Shown: positions 20,041-29,056 of the stretch, in pieces
Position numbering within the stretch: position 1 is the stretch's first letter
How the letters are laid out: every line of letters begins with the position of its first letter
NCBI GenBank assembly: GCA_030591585.1
Contig: JAUVAS010000001.1
Location: 62,001-126,000, forward strand
Reading direction: 5' to 3'
DNA: 64,000 bases
Origin: Flavobacterium sp.
GTDB lineage: Bacteria > Bacteroidota > Bacteroidia > Flavobacteriales > Flavobacteriaceae
The notes under the pieces: generated by a model
What the model was told of the DNA's origin: nothing
Databases searched by the model: none
Seen by the model: only the letters and a program-made list of their open reading frames with translations
Made by a program: the position numbers and the translations under genes

Positions 20041-20056
20041 TGTTTCACGTGGAACA
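20041..20056 (-). promoter_or_regulatory. Second parS centromere-like site, inverted (TGTTTCACGTGGAACA)
   Basis: Reverse complement is TGTTCCACGTGAAACA, identical to the site at 18033-18048. Confidence 0.9.
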
Positions 20057-20118
20057 ATTCTTCAAGAGGAATTAAAATACTTTGTGTATTCGCGTCTTTA
20101 CGAGAACCAATAAACAAA

Positions 20119-20967
20119 ATGAAAAACACTCAAAAATCAATTTATTTAAAAACGAAAGACTTCTTGGTAACAGGAGAAGAGTTTAGCTTGTTGTATGATC
20201 AAGAAAGGGAAATGTTGATAACAAGTCCACAACCAGCAATAGAAAATCTCTCGAAATATTACGAAAGTGAGGAGTATATTTCTCATACAGATAGTAAAAA
20301 AGGTTTGGTTTCTTTTTTATATCAAATTGTTAAAAAGCGTGCACTTCAAAAAAAATTAAATTTAATAGCCTCGTTAAATAACGGAACAGGAAACCTGTTA
20401 GATATTGGTGCAGGAACTGGAGATTTTTTAAAACAAGCTAAAAGTAAAAGTTGGAAAATATCTGGAGTAGAGCCCAATGGTTCTGCTAGAAATTTAGCAC
20501 AAGAAAAAGGGGTGATTTTAAAAGAAAGCATAACAGACTTTAAAGGAAAAAAGTTTGATGTAATTACACTTTGGCATGTACTAGAACATTTACCAAATTT
20601 AGAAGAAACAATTTCAAAAATTGAAAACTTACTAAAACCTGGAGGCATATTAATAATTGCAGTTCCTAATTATAAATCGTTTGATGCAACGTATTATAAA
20701 TCTAATTGGGCCGCTTATGATGTGCCAAGACATTTATGGCATTTTTCCAGAAAATCGATGGAAGTTTTGTTTTCAAAAGATATGGAACTAGAAAAAATAA
20801 AACCTATGATTTTTGATTCTTATTATGTGAGTCTTCTTTCAGAAAAGAACAAAACAGGAAAACAAAATCTTATCAAAGCATTTTTTATTGGGTTGCGATC
20901 CAATTTTTCTGCTTGGACTACGGGAGAGTATTCTTCATTGATTTATTGCTTCAAAAAAGCGGGATAA
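20119..20967 (+). CDS. Class I SAM-dependent methyltransferase
   Basis: LLDIGAGTGDFLKQAKSKSWKISGVEPN and FDVITLWHVLEHLPNLEETISKIENLLKPGGILIIAVPN. Confidence 0.9.
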   Translation: MKNTQKSIYLKTKDFLVTGEEFSLLYDQEREMLITSPQPAIENLSKYYESEEYISHTDSKKGLVSFLYQIVKKRALQKKLNLIASLNNGTGNLLDIGAGTGDFLKQAKSKSWKISGVEPNGSARNLAQEKGVILKESITDFKGKKFDVITLWHVLEHLPNLEETISKIENLLKPGGILIIAVPNYKSFDATYYKSNWAAYDVPRHLWHFSRKSMEVLFSKDMELEKIKPMIFDSYYVSLLSEKNKTGKQNLIKAFFIGLRSNFSAWTTGEYSSLIYCFKKAG

Positions 20968-21110
20968 GCCAAGATAAAGCGTTTTAAGAGAGAAAACCTA
21001 CTAAGCCAAGTTAGTTGTTTGATGATTTTTTTAAAACAGTTATAACCCTTAATTCAAAGGGGCTTTAAATAGGGTAAAGTTATTAATAAAAAACATTTAA
21101 TAGAAAACCC

Positions 21111-22271
21111 TTATACCAATTCTTTTTTATGAATCAGTCGTGTTAATTGAATAGATAAGTCGGTAAAAATAATTTTTGCATTACCGTTTCGTTCTACATG
21201 ATATTCTGCTTCTTCCAATGCTTTCATAATTCCAAAAATATTATTTTGATGAACAAATGGAGCAAATTTTTCTAACGAAAATTTAAAATCGTTACTTTCA
21301 AAATAGATAAGAGAATCTACCTTGTAGTTTTTTAACATGGCTTGTCTAAAAAGTTCTAGACAATATCCCAAGAACTTTTTTTGAGTTTCTCTGCCTTCTT
21401 TTGCTAATAGTTCGCTCCAAGTTAATAAATCATTGATAGAAGCTTTATTTCCTTTTGCTCTAAAAGCAGTTCTAACCCAAGTTACAAACCATTTTTCAAA
21501 TTCTGCATCTTCTTCATTATTAGAAATTAAATGGAGCGCTTTATTAAAATCGCCATTTGCTTGATGGCTAATACTTTTAGCAACATAATCTGTAATATCA
21601 TAATTATTAGTTAGTTGTGTTGCAATTACTTCTTCAGATAACAAAGGAAAATGTAATTTTTGACAACGAGATTGGATGGTCCCCAGTACTTTCTCTTCAT
21701 TTTCAGTTAATAATAACAGCACGGTTTTTTCAGGAGGCTCTTCAATCAATTTTAATAGTTTATTAGAACATTCGATATTCATTTTATCGGCCATCCAAAT
21801 AATCATCACTTTGTAACCTCCTTCGTACGCTTTAAGTGACAATTTTTTCGAAATATCTTCCGCTTCATATTTACTAATATTCCCTTGTTTTTTTTCAATT
21901 CCTAAAAACTGTAACCAATCGTATAAAGCTGCATAAGGATTGTTTAAAACAAACGCTCGCCACTCTGTTGAAAAATGTGAAGAAACAGGATTTTTTTTAA
22001 TCGCATCATTGGTGTTTACAGGCATTGCAAAATGTAAGTCTGGATGCGCCAGTTTTGAAACTTTATTTGCACAAGCTTCATATTCTATACTATCCTTACT
22101 AAAGCTATGGCATAAAATTTCTTTTGCATAACTTAAAGCAATGGGTAAAATACCACAACCTGCCTTTCCTATAAAAAGCTGAGAGTGCGGAATCCGCCCA
22201 TTTTCTATAGTGGTTAAAAGGTGTGATTTTAAGTGTTCTTGCCCTATTACTTCTGAAAAATCCATAAACAA
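21111..22271 (-). CDS. holB: DNA polymerase III subunit delta'
   Basis: FSEVIGQEHLKSHLLTTIENGRIPHSQLFIGKAGCG...NKLLKLIEEPPEKTVLLLLTENEEKVLGTIQSRCQ. Confidence 0.9.
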   Translation of the reverse strand: MFMDFSEVIGQEHLKSHLLTTIENGRIPHSQLFIGKAGCGILPIALSYAKEILCHSFSKDSIEYEACANKVSKLAHPDLHFAMPVNTNDAIKKNPVSSHFSTEWRAFVLNNPYAALYDWLQFLGIEKKQGNISKYEAEDISKKLSLKAYEGGYKVMIIWMADKMNIECSNKLLKLIEEPPEKTVLLLLTENEEKVLGTIQSRCQKLHFPLLSEEVIATQLTNNYDITDYVAKSISHQANGDFNKALHLISNNEEDAEFEKWFVTWVRTAFRAKGNKASINDLLTWSELLAKEGRETQKKFLGYCLELFRQAMLKNYKVDSLIYFESNDFKFSLEKFAPFVHQNNIFGIMKALEEAEYHVERNGNAKIIFTDLSIQLTRLIHKKELV

Positions 22272-22368
22272 TATTACGCTAATTTCTTCAAAAAAGAAAC
22301 CTTGAAATCCGTATATTTACATCCGAAATTTATACCAATGATACGATTAAAAAAATACTGAAAGACAC

Positions 22369-23556
22369 ATGAAAACAGTAAATGATTTTAATTTTGAAAA
22401 CAAAAAAGCACTCATCCGTGTGGATTTTAATGTGCCTTTAAATAAAGAATTAGAAGTAACGGATACCACAAGAATAAAAGCTGCAAAAGCAACGATTATT
22501 AAAGTTTTAGAAGATGGAGGTAGTTGTGTTTTAATGTCACACCTAGGAAGACCTAATGGAAAAGAAGATAAATTTTCATTACAACATATTGTTGATGACA
22601 TAGAAAGTGTAGTGGGTGTTGAAGTGAAATTTGTTTCAGATTGTATTGGCGAAAAAGCAATGGAGGCAGTTTCAAAAATGCGTCCAGGCGAATTAATAGT
22701 ATTAGAAAATTTACGTTTTTATAAAGAAGAAAAAGCAGGAGATAAAAATTTTGCAGAGCAACTCTCTAAGTTGGGTGATATTTATGTAAACGATGCTTTT
22801 GGAACCGCACACAGAGCTCATGCATCCACTTCGGTAATTGCTCAGTTTTTTCCAGAAAACAAATGTTTTGGATTGTTGTTGGCTTCAGAAATCGAGAACA
22901 TTGGTAAAGTGTTAACTCATAGCGAAAAACCGGTAACGGCGATTATTGGTGGTGCTAAAGTTTCTTCAAAGATTACGATTATTGAAAACATTTTAGACAA
23001 GATTGACCACTTGATTATTGGTGGAGGAATGGCGTTTACGTTTATAAAAGCACAAGGCGGAAGTATAGGGAATTCTTTGGTGGAAGACGATAAACAAGAG
23101 TTGGCATTGTCTATTTTAAAACAAGCAAAAGAAAAAAATGTAGCAGTTCACCTCCCTGTAGATGCTATTGTTGCAGATGATTTTTCAGAGGAAGCTAACA
23201 CAGATATTATAGCTATTGATACTATACCTGATGGTTGGATGGGATTAGATGTAGGTCCAAAAACCAACATGTTATTTTCTGAAGTAATACTACAATCTAA
23301 AACCATTTTATGGAACGGACCTGTGGGTGTTTTTGAAATGGAAAAATTTTCAAAAGGAACAATTTCTTTAGGAAACGCCATTGCCGAAGCTACTAAAAAC
23401 GGTACTTTTTCTTTAGTTGGCGGAGGAGATTCTGTGGCAGCTGTTAAACAATTCAACCTAAGTGATAAGGTAAGTTATGTGTCTACTGGCGGTGGTGCAA
23501 TGTTGGAGATGTTAGAAGGGAAAACACTACCTGGGATTGAGGCGATGTTGAAATAA
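22369..23556 (+). CDS. pgk: Phosphoglycerate kinase
   Basis: KKALIRVDFNVPLNKELEVTDTTRIKAAKATI...LWNGPVGVFEMEKFSKGT...VGGGDSVAAVKQF. Confidence 0.98.
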   Translation: MKTVNDFNFENKKALIRVDFNVPLNKELEVTDTTRIKAAKATIIKVLEDGGSCVLMSHLGRPNGKEDKFSLQHIVDDIESVVGVEVKFVSDCIGEKAMEAVSKMRPGELIVLENLRFYKEEKAGDKNFAEQLSKLGDIYVNDAFGTAHRAHASTSVIAQFFPENKCFGLLLASEIENIGKVLTHSEKPVTAIIGGAKVSSKITIIENILDKIDHLIIGGGMAFTFIKAQGGSIGNSLVEDDKQELALSILKQAKEKNVAVHLPVDAIVADDFSEEANTDIIAIDTIPDGWMGLDVGPKTNMLFSEVILQSKTILWNGPVGVFEMEKFSKGTISLGNAIAEATKNGTFSLVGGGDSVAAVKQFNLSDKVSYVSTGGGAMLEMLEGKTLPGIEAMLK

Positions 23557-23565
23557 ATCTTTCTG

Positions 23566-23584
23566 CAAGGTTTTTAAAACCTTG
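23566..23584 (+). terminator. Hairpin CAAGGTTTTtAAAACCTTG downstream of pgk
   Basis: Perfect 9-bp stem, 1-nt centre, 10 nt after the pgk stop; also looks like a common flavobacterial intergenic repeat. Confidence 0.45.
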
Positions 23585-23691
23585 TAGGTATAAAGCCTAC
23601 TATATACTTACTAAAAGTTAAATAATTTGACCTTTCTTCTCAATTCCCTACATTTATCAAAATTTTAAACCCCGTAGTGCGTTAGACTTCT

Positions 23692-25293
23692 ATGAAACTT
23701 AACTATTTATCCCCAAAACTCATTTTCTTTTTTCTTTTTATAGGAATTGGAACACTTTATTCTCAAGAAGAAGTAAAAGAAATAGATTCTTTATCAGTTG
23801 CTAAACTAGAGCTTCAGAAAAAACCTATTCAAACTACAGACTCTATAGTTGTAAATGAATCTAACAGAGATTTAACAACAACTAAAATTCTTATTAATAA
23901 AAAAGACACTATAGTTTACGATCTTCAAGATCATGCTTTAGCTAGAGAAATAGATAGTTTATGGATGAGTGAATTGTATAATTCTGAAAGATTTGAAGAG
24001 GTTTACGGAAGCATTCTAAATCAAGATTATGAGCCTGTAGACTACGAAGAATTACCTACCGAAGTTTTAAAACAACGACTAGAAGAGCTTAATGCTCGCA
24101 CTCCTTTTAATGTAGAATACAATCCATCTTTAGAGAGTGTGATCAAACATTACTTAAAAAATCGCCGTAGAACCATGGGGAAATTAATCGCCTTGAGCGA
24201 ATATTATTTTCCAATGTTTGAACAGGAATTAGACAAACATAATCTCCCTTTAGAAATTAAATATTTAGCGGTGGTAGAATCTGCTTTAGACCCTGTTGCT
24301 CAATCTCGAGTGGGTGCAAAAGGACTTTGGCAATTTATGTTTACTACTGGAAAAATGTATGGTTTAGAGGTGAGCTCGTATGTAGATGAACGTGCAGACC
24401 CTGAAATGGCCACCGAAGCAGCCAGTAAATATTTAAAAAGCTTGTATAAAAGTTTTAACGATTGGGATTTAGCTTTAGCGGCGTATAATTCGGGTCCAGG
24501 AAATGTATCAAAAGCGATTAGAAGATCTGGAGGAGAAACCAATTATTGGAAAATAAGACGAAATTTACCCAGAGAAACTGCAGGCTATGTTCCTGCTTTT
24601 TTAGCAACCATGTATATTTTTGAATATGCCGAAGAACATGGTTTTAAAAGCACGGGGCCACGATACCATCAAATAGCTACAGACACCGTACAAGTAAAAA
24701 GATTGATTACACTAGAACAAGTTGCGCAAGTTGTTAATTTACCTTTGGAAGAAGTTCAATTTTTGAATCCTTCGTATAAGGTTGGAATCATACCTTATAT
24801 AAAAGAGAAAAACTATACATTGAGACTTCCAGTAGATAAAATCGGAAAATTTGTTACTAATGAAGCCGCAATTTACGCGCATGTAGAAGAAGAAATTAAA
24901 AACCTTGAAACGCCCTTACCTAAATATGTAGAGCAGCCAGACCGCATTCGCTATCGAGTACGAAGTGGAGATTATCTAGGTAAAATTGCAGAACGACATG
25001 GTGTGGGCGTGAGCCAGATAAAAAAGTGGAACGGTCTTAAAAGCAATAATCTTAGAGTTGGGCAACGGCTTACAATTTACCCTAGAAAACCCGTAAGTTC
25101 TAGCAGCCAATCTTCAGTAGTAAAAACGACAACTAAAGGCAATGTGAAAATTTATACCGTTAAAAATGGAGATTCACTTTGGAGCATCTCTCAAAAATTT
25201 CCTGGAGTTACTGTTGAAAAAATTAAAAATTGGAACGATATTAGCAGTAACAAATTAAAACCCGGAATGAAGCTAAAAGTTTCTAAGGGATAA
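23692..25293 (+). CDS. MltD-like lytic murein transglycosylase with two LysM domains
   Basis: Signal peptide; AVVESALDPVAQSRVGAKGLWQFMFTTGKMYGL SLT motif; YRVRSGDYLGKIAERHGVGVSQIKKWNGL and YTVKNGDSLWSISQKF LysM. Confidence 0.94.
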   Translation: MKLNYLSPKLIFFFLFIGIGTLYSQEEVKEIDSLSVAKLELQKKPIQTTDSIVVNESNRDLTTTKILINKKDTIVYDLQDHALAREIDSLWMSELYNSERFEEVYGSILNQDYEPVDYEELPTEVLKQRLEELNARTPFNVEYNPSLESVIKHYLKNRRRTMGKLIALSEYYFPMFEQELDKHNLPLEIKYLAVVESALDPVAQSRVGAKGLWQFMFTTGKMYGLEVSSYVDERADPEMATEAASKYLKSLYKSFNDWDLALAAYNSGPGNVSKAIRRSGGETNYWKIRRNLPRETAGYVPAFLATMYIFEYAEEHGFKSTGPRYHQIATDTVQVKRLITLEQVAQVVNLPLEEVQFLNPSYKVGIIPYIKEKNYTLRLPVDKIGKFVTNEAAIYAHVEEEIKNLETPLPKYVEQPDRIRYRVRSGDYLGKIAERHGVGVSQIKKWNGLKSNNLRVGQRLTIYPRKPVSSSSQSSVVKTTTKGNVKIYTVKNGDSLWSISQKFPGVTVEKIKNWNDISSNKLKPGMKLKVSKG

Positions 25294-25315
25294 TTCAATC
25301 AAAAATCCATTTTAA

Positions 25316-26293
25316 ATGAGACCATTTTATATTGTTGCATTCTCTTTGCTGGTTCTTTTTTCTTGTAACTCTAACGGAAATAAAAAAAGTAATTATCGCC
25401 AACAATCTGTTGGGAATATAAATTCATTACGAATTATTACACCAGATGAATTATGGACAGATACCGTTGGTGAGGAAATACGAAAATATTTTGCAGCACC
25501 TACCGATGGACTTCCACAAGACGAGCCGCTATTTTCAATGAATCAAATGAAACCGTCTGATTTTTCAGGTTTTATGAGAAGCAACCGTCTTTTTATTCAC
25601 GCAACTTTAGGCGAAAATGAATCTTTTAAAATTGCCAAAGACCCTTATGCCAGACCTCAAATAGGAGTAATAATTGTTGCTAAAACTAAAGAAGGGTTAG
25701 TTGAATTAATTTCAGAAAACCAAGAAAAAATTATTGAAGCATTTCATAAAACAGAAATTAAAGAAAGACAACGTAGAACTTTAATCTCACCTAAAAAAAT
25801 TGACTCTCTAAAAGAACGGTTTGGCTTGAGTATTAAAATCCCTTCAGCTTATAGAATCGCCAGTGAATCGGATAATTTTTATTGGCTTCGGAAAGATCTA
25901 AAAAACGCAGGATCCACGAATATCTTAATTTATGAAGTTCCGTTACATTCTATTACCAACGATAGCCTAGTATTAAGTGAAATTATTAAAATAAGAGACG
26001 AAATAGGTGGCGGATATTTGCCAGTTGAAGATGATGCTAAGTTTATAACCGATCAGGCTTTTTCGACATCCTTATATCATTCAGAAATTGACAATAAATT
26101 TGCTTATGAAACTAAAGGGATTTGGGAAGTAGAAGGCGCTTTTATGGCAGGACCATTTATTAATTTTGCAGTCTACGATAAAGAAAATAAAAGGTATTTA
26201 ATATTAGAAGGATTTACGTATGCTCCTACAGTAGGAAAGAGAAACCTTCAATTAGAACTAGAATCGATAATAAGATCAGCTAAAATAAATTAA
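25316..26293 (+). CDS. DUF4837-type lipoprotein
   Basis: Lipobox LVLFSCNSN; conserved Bacteroidota DUF4837-like sequence (SLYHSEIDNKFAYETKGIWEVEGAFMAGPFINFAVYDKE). Confidence 0.75.
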   Translation: MRPFYIVAFSLLVLFSCNSNGNKKSNYRQQSVGNINSLRIITPDELWTDTVGEEIRKYFAAPTDGLPQDEPLFSMNQMKPSDFSGFMRSNRLFIHATLGENESFKIAKDPYARPQIGVIIVAKTKEGLVELISENQEKIIEAFHKTEIKERQRRTLISPKKIDSLKERFGLSIKIPSAYRIASESDNFYWLRKDLKNAGSTNILIYEVPLHSITNDSLVLSEIIKIRDEIGGGYLPVEDDAKFITDQAFSTSLYHSEIDNKFAYETKGIWEVEGAFMAGPFINFAVYDKENKRYLILEGFTYAPTVGKRNLQLELESIIRSAKIN

Positions 26294-26298
26294 TACGA

Positions 26299-26490
26299 TT
26301 ATTTTTTATCGTCTAATTTAGTGGTGTCATCGGTGTCTTCTTTAGAAGCGTCTTTAAACTCTTTAAGGCCGCTTCCTAAACCACGCATAAGTTCGGGTAT
26401 TTTTTTACCTCCAAACAACAATAGTACAACTACAACAATTAATACTATTTGAGGCCATCCAATCACTAAAGGTAATATTGCTAAATTCAT
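26299..26490 (-). CDS. tatA: Sec-independent translocase TatA/E
   Basis: [37 protein letters not shown]; internal ATG at 26490 is the likely start. Confidence 0.92.
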   Translation of the reverse strand: MNLAILPLVIGWPQIVLIVVVVLLLFGGKKIPELMRGLGSGLKEFKDASKEDTDDTTKLDDKK

Positions 26491-26606
26491 TGTATAAATA
26501 TTTATAGTACAAATGTAACAAGAAATCATTAGAATGAGCGTTTTCATTTTAACTTTACTAGATAGCGCTTACATTGTTTTATATTTGCTAAATAGTAGCA
26601 TAAAAA

Positions 26607-27470
26607 ATGAATAAAGAAAAGAGGTCAAAAAAAATTAAACATAAATTGCTTCATAAGTATCGATTAGTAGTGCTTAATGAAGATACTTTTGAGGAACGAT
26701 TTACTTTTAAACTCAATAGACTTAACGTATTTGTTTTTAGTATTATCTCTGTTATTATTTTAATTTCAATTACGACAATTCTTATCGCTTTTACTCCATT
26801 ACGGGAATATATTCCCGGATATTCTTCTGTTGCTTTAAAGAAAAAAGCAACACTTCTTACTTATAAAACAGATTCGCTACAACAAGTTATTGCTATTAAT
26901 GATCAATATTTTTCATCTATAAAAAGAGTATTGGCAGGAGAGGTGAATATTGTAGATTTTAATAAAGACTCTATTATAGAAGCTGCTAAAAAAGAAAATT
27001 TTAAAATAGACTTTACTCTTTCTAGAGAAGACTCTCTGTTAAGAGAAAAGGTATTATTAGAAGACAAATACAACCCTTTAGTAACAAATTCTGAAGTGAG
27101 CTTTGTATTATTTCCACCAGTAAAGGGAATCATTTCTGAAGAGTTTAATATAAAAGACAAACACTTTGCAATAGATATAGTTACAGCGAAAGATGCCCCT
27201 GTAAAAGCTACAGCAGATGGCACGGTGATTTTTTCTGAATGGACTTCAGAAACAGGTTTTGTGATTATTATTGATCATTCTAATAATTTCCTTTCTGTAT
27301 ACAAACACAATGCTTTATTAACTAAAGAGCAGGGAGAATTAGTGAAAGCGGGAGAAGTAATTGCACAAGTTGGAAATACAGGAGAATTTTCTACAGGGCC
27401 TCATCTTCATTTTGAATTATGGAGTGATGGGTATCCAATAAACCCATCTAGTTTAATAGATTACAATTAA
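26607..27470 (+). CDS. M23 family metallopeptidase
   Basis: KHFAIDIVTAKDAPVKATADGTVIFSEW...GNTGEFSTGPHLHFELW. Confidence 0.93.
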   Translation: MNKEKRSKKIKHKLLHKYRLVVLNEDTFEERFTFKLNRLNVFVFSIISVIILISITTILIAFTPLREYIPGYSSVALKKKATLLTYKTDSLQQVIAINDQYFSSIKRVLAGEVNIVDFNKDSIIEAAKKENFKIDFTLSREDSLLREKVLLEDKYNPLVTNSEVSFVLFPPVKGIISEEFNIKDKHFAIDIVTAKDAPVKATADGTVIFSEWTSETGFVIIIDHSNNFLSVYKHNALLTKEQGELVKAGEVIAQVGNTGEFSTGPHLHFELWSDGYPINPSSLIDYN

Positions 27471-27474
27471 AAAA

Positions 27475-28956
27475 ATGTATTTAAAATCCTTAGGCGCAAA
27501 AATACTAGCAAAAAAAGCAGTGAAGAGCATTCAAAAATGGTCTTCAAATCCTATTGAAACGCAACAAAAAGTTTTTAAAAAGTTAATTTCTGAAGCAAAA
27601 AATACTTCCTTTGGAAAAGACCATAATTTTAATACGGTTTTATCTCATCAAGATTTTGTAAAGCAAGTTCCCATAAGAGATTATGAAGGACTAAAAACTT
27701 ATTTTGAAAGAGTAGCTAATGGAGAAAAAAACGTACTTTGGAAAGGCAAACCAACCTATATAGCAAAGACTTCTGGCACAACTTCTGGTGCAAAATATAT
27801 TCCTATTACAAAAGAATCGATGCCGTTTCATATCGAAGCTGCTAAAAACGCCTTACTCTGTTATATTGAGAAAACAGGTAATGTTGATTTTGTTAACGGA
27901 AAAATGATATTTCTACAAGGCAGTCCAGTACTCACCGTAAAAAACGGAATTAATATTGGAAGACTTTCTGGAATTGTTGCCCATTTCGTGCCAAAATATC
28001 TTCAAAATAATCGCTTACCAAGCTGGGAAACAAATTGTATAGACGATTGGGAAACAAAAGTAGACGCTATAGTTGAAGAAACTAAAAATGAGAATATGAC
28101 TTTAATTAGTGGTATTCCGTCTTGGGTACAAATGTATTTTGAGCGACTGGAAGATGCTACAAATAAAAAAGTGGGAGACTTGTTTAAAAACTTTAATTTG
28201 TTTGTTTACGGAGGAGTAAATTATGAGCCTTATAGAGCAAAGTTTGAGTCTATAATTGGCAGAAAAGTAGATAGTATTGAACTATACCCTGCTTCTGAAG
28301 GTTTTTTTGCTTTTCAAGATACTCAAACTGAAAAAGGACTGCTATTGCTTTTAAATTCTGGTATTTTTTATGAGTTTGTGGAAGCTTCCAAATTCTTTGA
28401 TGAAAATCAAAAACGTTTAACGATTGGTGAGGTAGAAATTGGTATAAACTATGTGATGATTATTTCGACCAACGCGGGACTTTGGGGTTATAATATTGGA
28501 GATACCGTTGAGTTTACTTCAACCAAACCGTATCGAGTACTAGTTTCAGGAAGAATAAAACATTTTATCTCCGCTTTTGGTGAACACGTGATTGGTAAAG
28601 AAGTAGAGCAAGCCATTAGAGAGGCGATGGAGGAGTTTCGTTTTTCTATTTCAGAATTTACGGTAGCGCCACAAACCAATCCAGAAGAAGGAGAATTACC
28701 TTATCACGAGTGGTTAATTGAGTTTGAAAATGTACCAGAAAATCTTTCAGAAATTGCAGGTTTTATGGATGAAAATATGCAAAAACAAAACACGTACTAT
28801 AAAGATTTAATTATAGGAAATGTGTTGCAGCCTTTAAAGATTTCACCTTTGTCCCTAGAAAGCTTTAATAACTATATGAAATCGCAAGGAAAACTCGGTG
28901 GGCAGAATAAGGTCCCAAGACTTTCGGATAATCGTGATATTGCTGATGCATTATAA
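27475..28956 (+). CDS. GH3 auxin-responsive promoter family protein (acyl-adenylating)
   Basis: YIAKTSGTTSGAKYIPIT, ELYPASEGFFAFQD, GLWGYNIGDTVEF, GRIKHFISAFGEHV. Confidence 0.92.
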   Translation: MYLKSLGAKILAKKAVKSIQKWSSNPIETQQKVFKKLISEAKNTSFGKDHNFNTVLSHQDFVKQVPIRDYEGLKTYFERVANGEKNVLWKGKPTYIAKTSGTTSGAKYIPITKESMPFHIEAAKNALLCYIEKTGNVDFVNGKMIFLQGSPVLTVKNGINIGRLSGIVAHFVPKYLQNNRLPSWETNCIDDWETKVDAIVEETKNENMTLISGIPSWVQMYFERLEDATNKKVGDLFKNFNLFVYGGVNYEPYRAKFESIIGRKVDSIELYPASEGFFAFQDTQTEKGLLLLLNSGIFYEFVEASKFFDENQKRLTIGEVEIGINYVMIISTNAGLWGYNIGDTVEFTSTKPYRVLVSGRIKHFISAFGEHVIGKEVEQAIREAMEEFRFSISEFTVAPQTNPEEGELPYHEWLIEFENVPENLSEIAGFMDENMQKQNTYYKDLIIGNVLQPLKISPLSLESFNNYMKSQGKLGGQNKVPRLSDNRDIADAL

Positions 28957-29039
28957 AGGGTTAGGATGATTCAAAAGTCATCCAATCAATAAACTTACTT
29001 ATGTTTAAAAAGATACTGAATCAAGTTCAGGATTAAAAC

Positions 29040-29047
29040 TATCTTTG
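29040..29047 (+). promoter_or_regulatory. Bacteroidota-type -7 promoter element TATCTTTG
   Basis: AACTATCTTTGCAC, 9 nt before the ATG at 29057. Confidence 0.5.
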
Positions 29048-29056
29048 CACAGAAAT

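Noticed and set aside
28581-28596. CACGTG core (TGAACACGTGATTGGT) inside the GH3 gene as a third parS site
   Set aside because: Flanks do not match TGTTNCACGTGAAACA; it is explained as coding sequence (GEHVIG).
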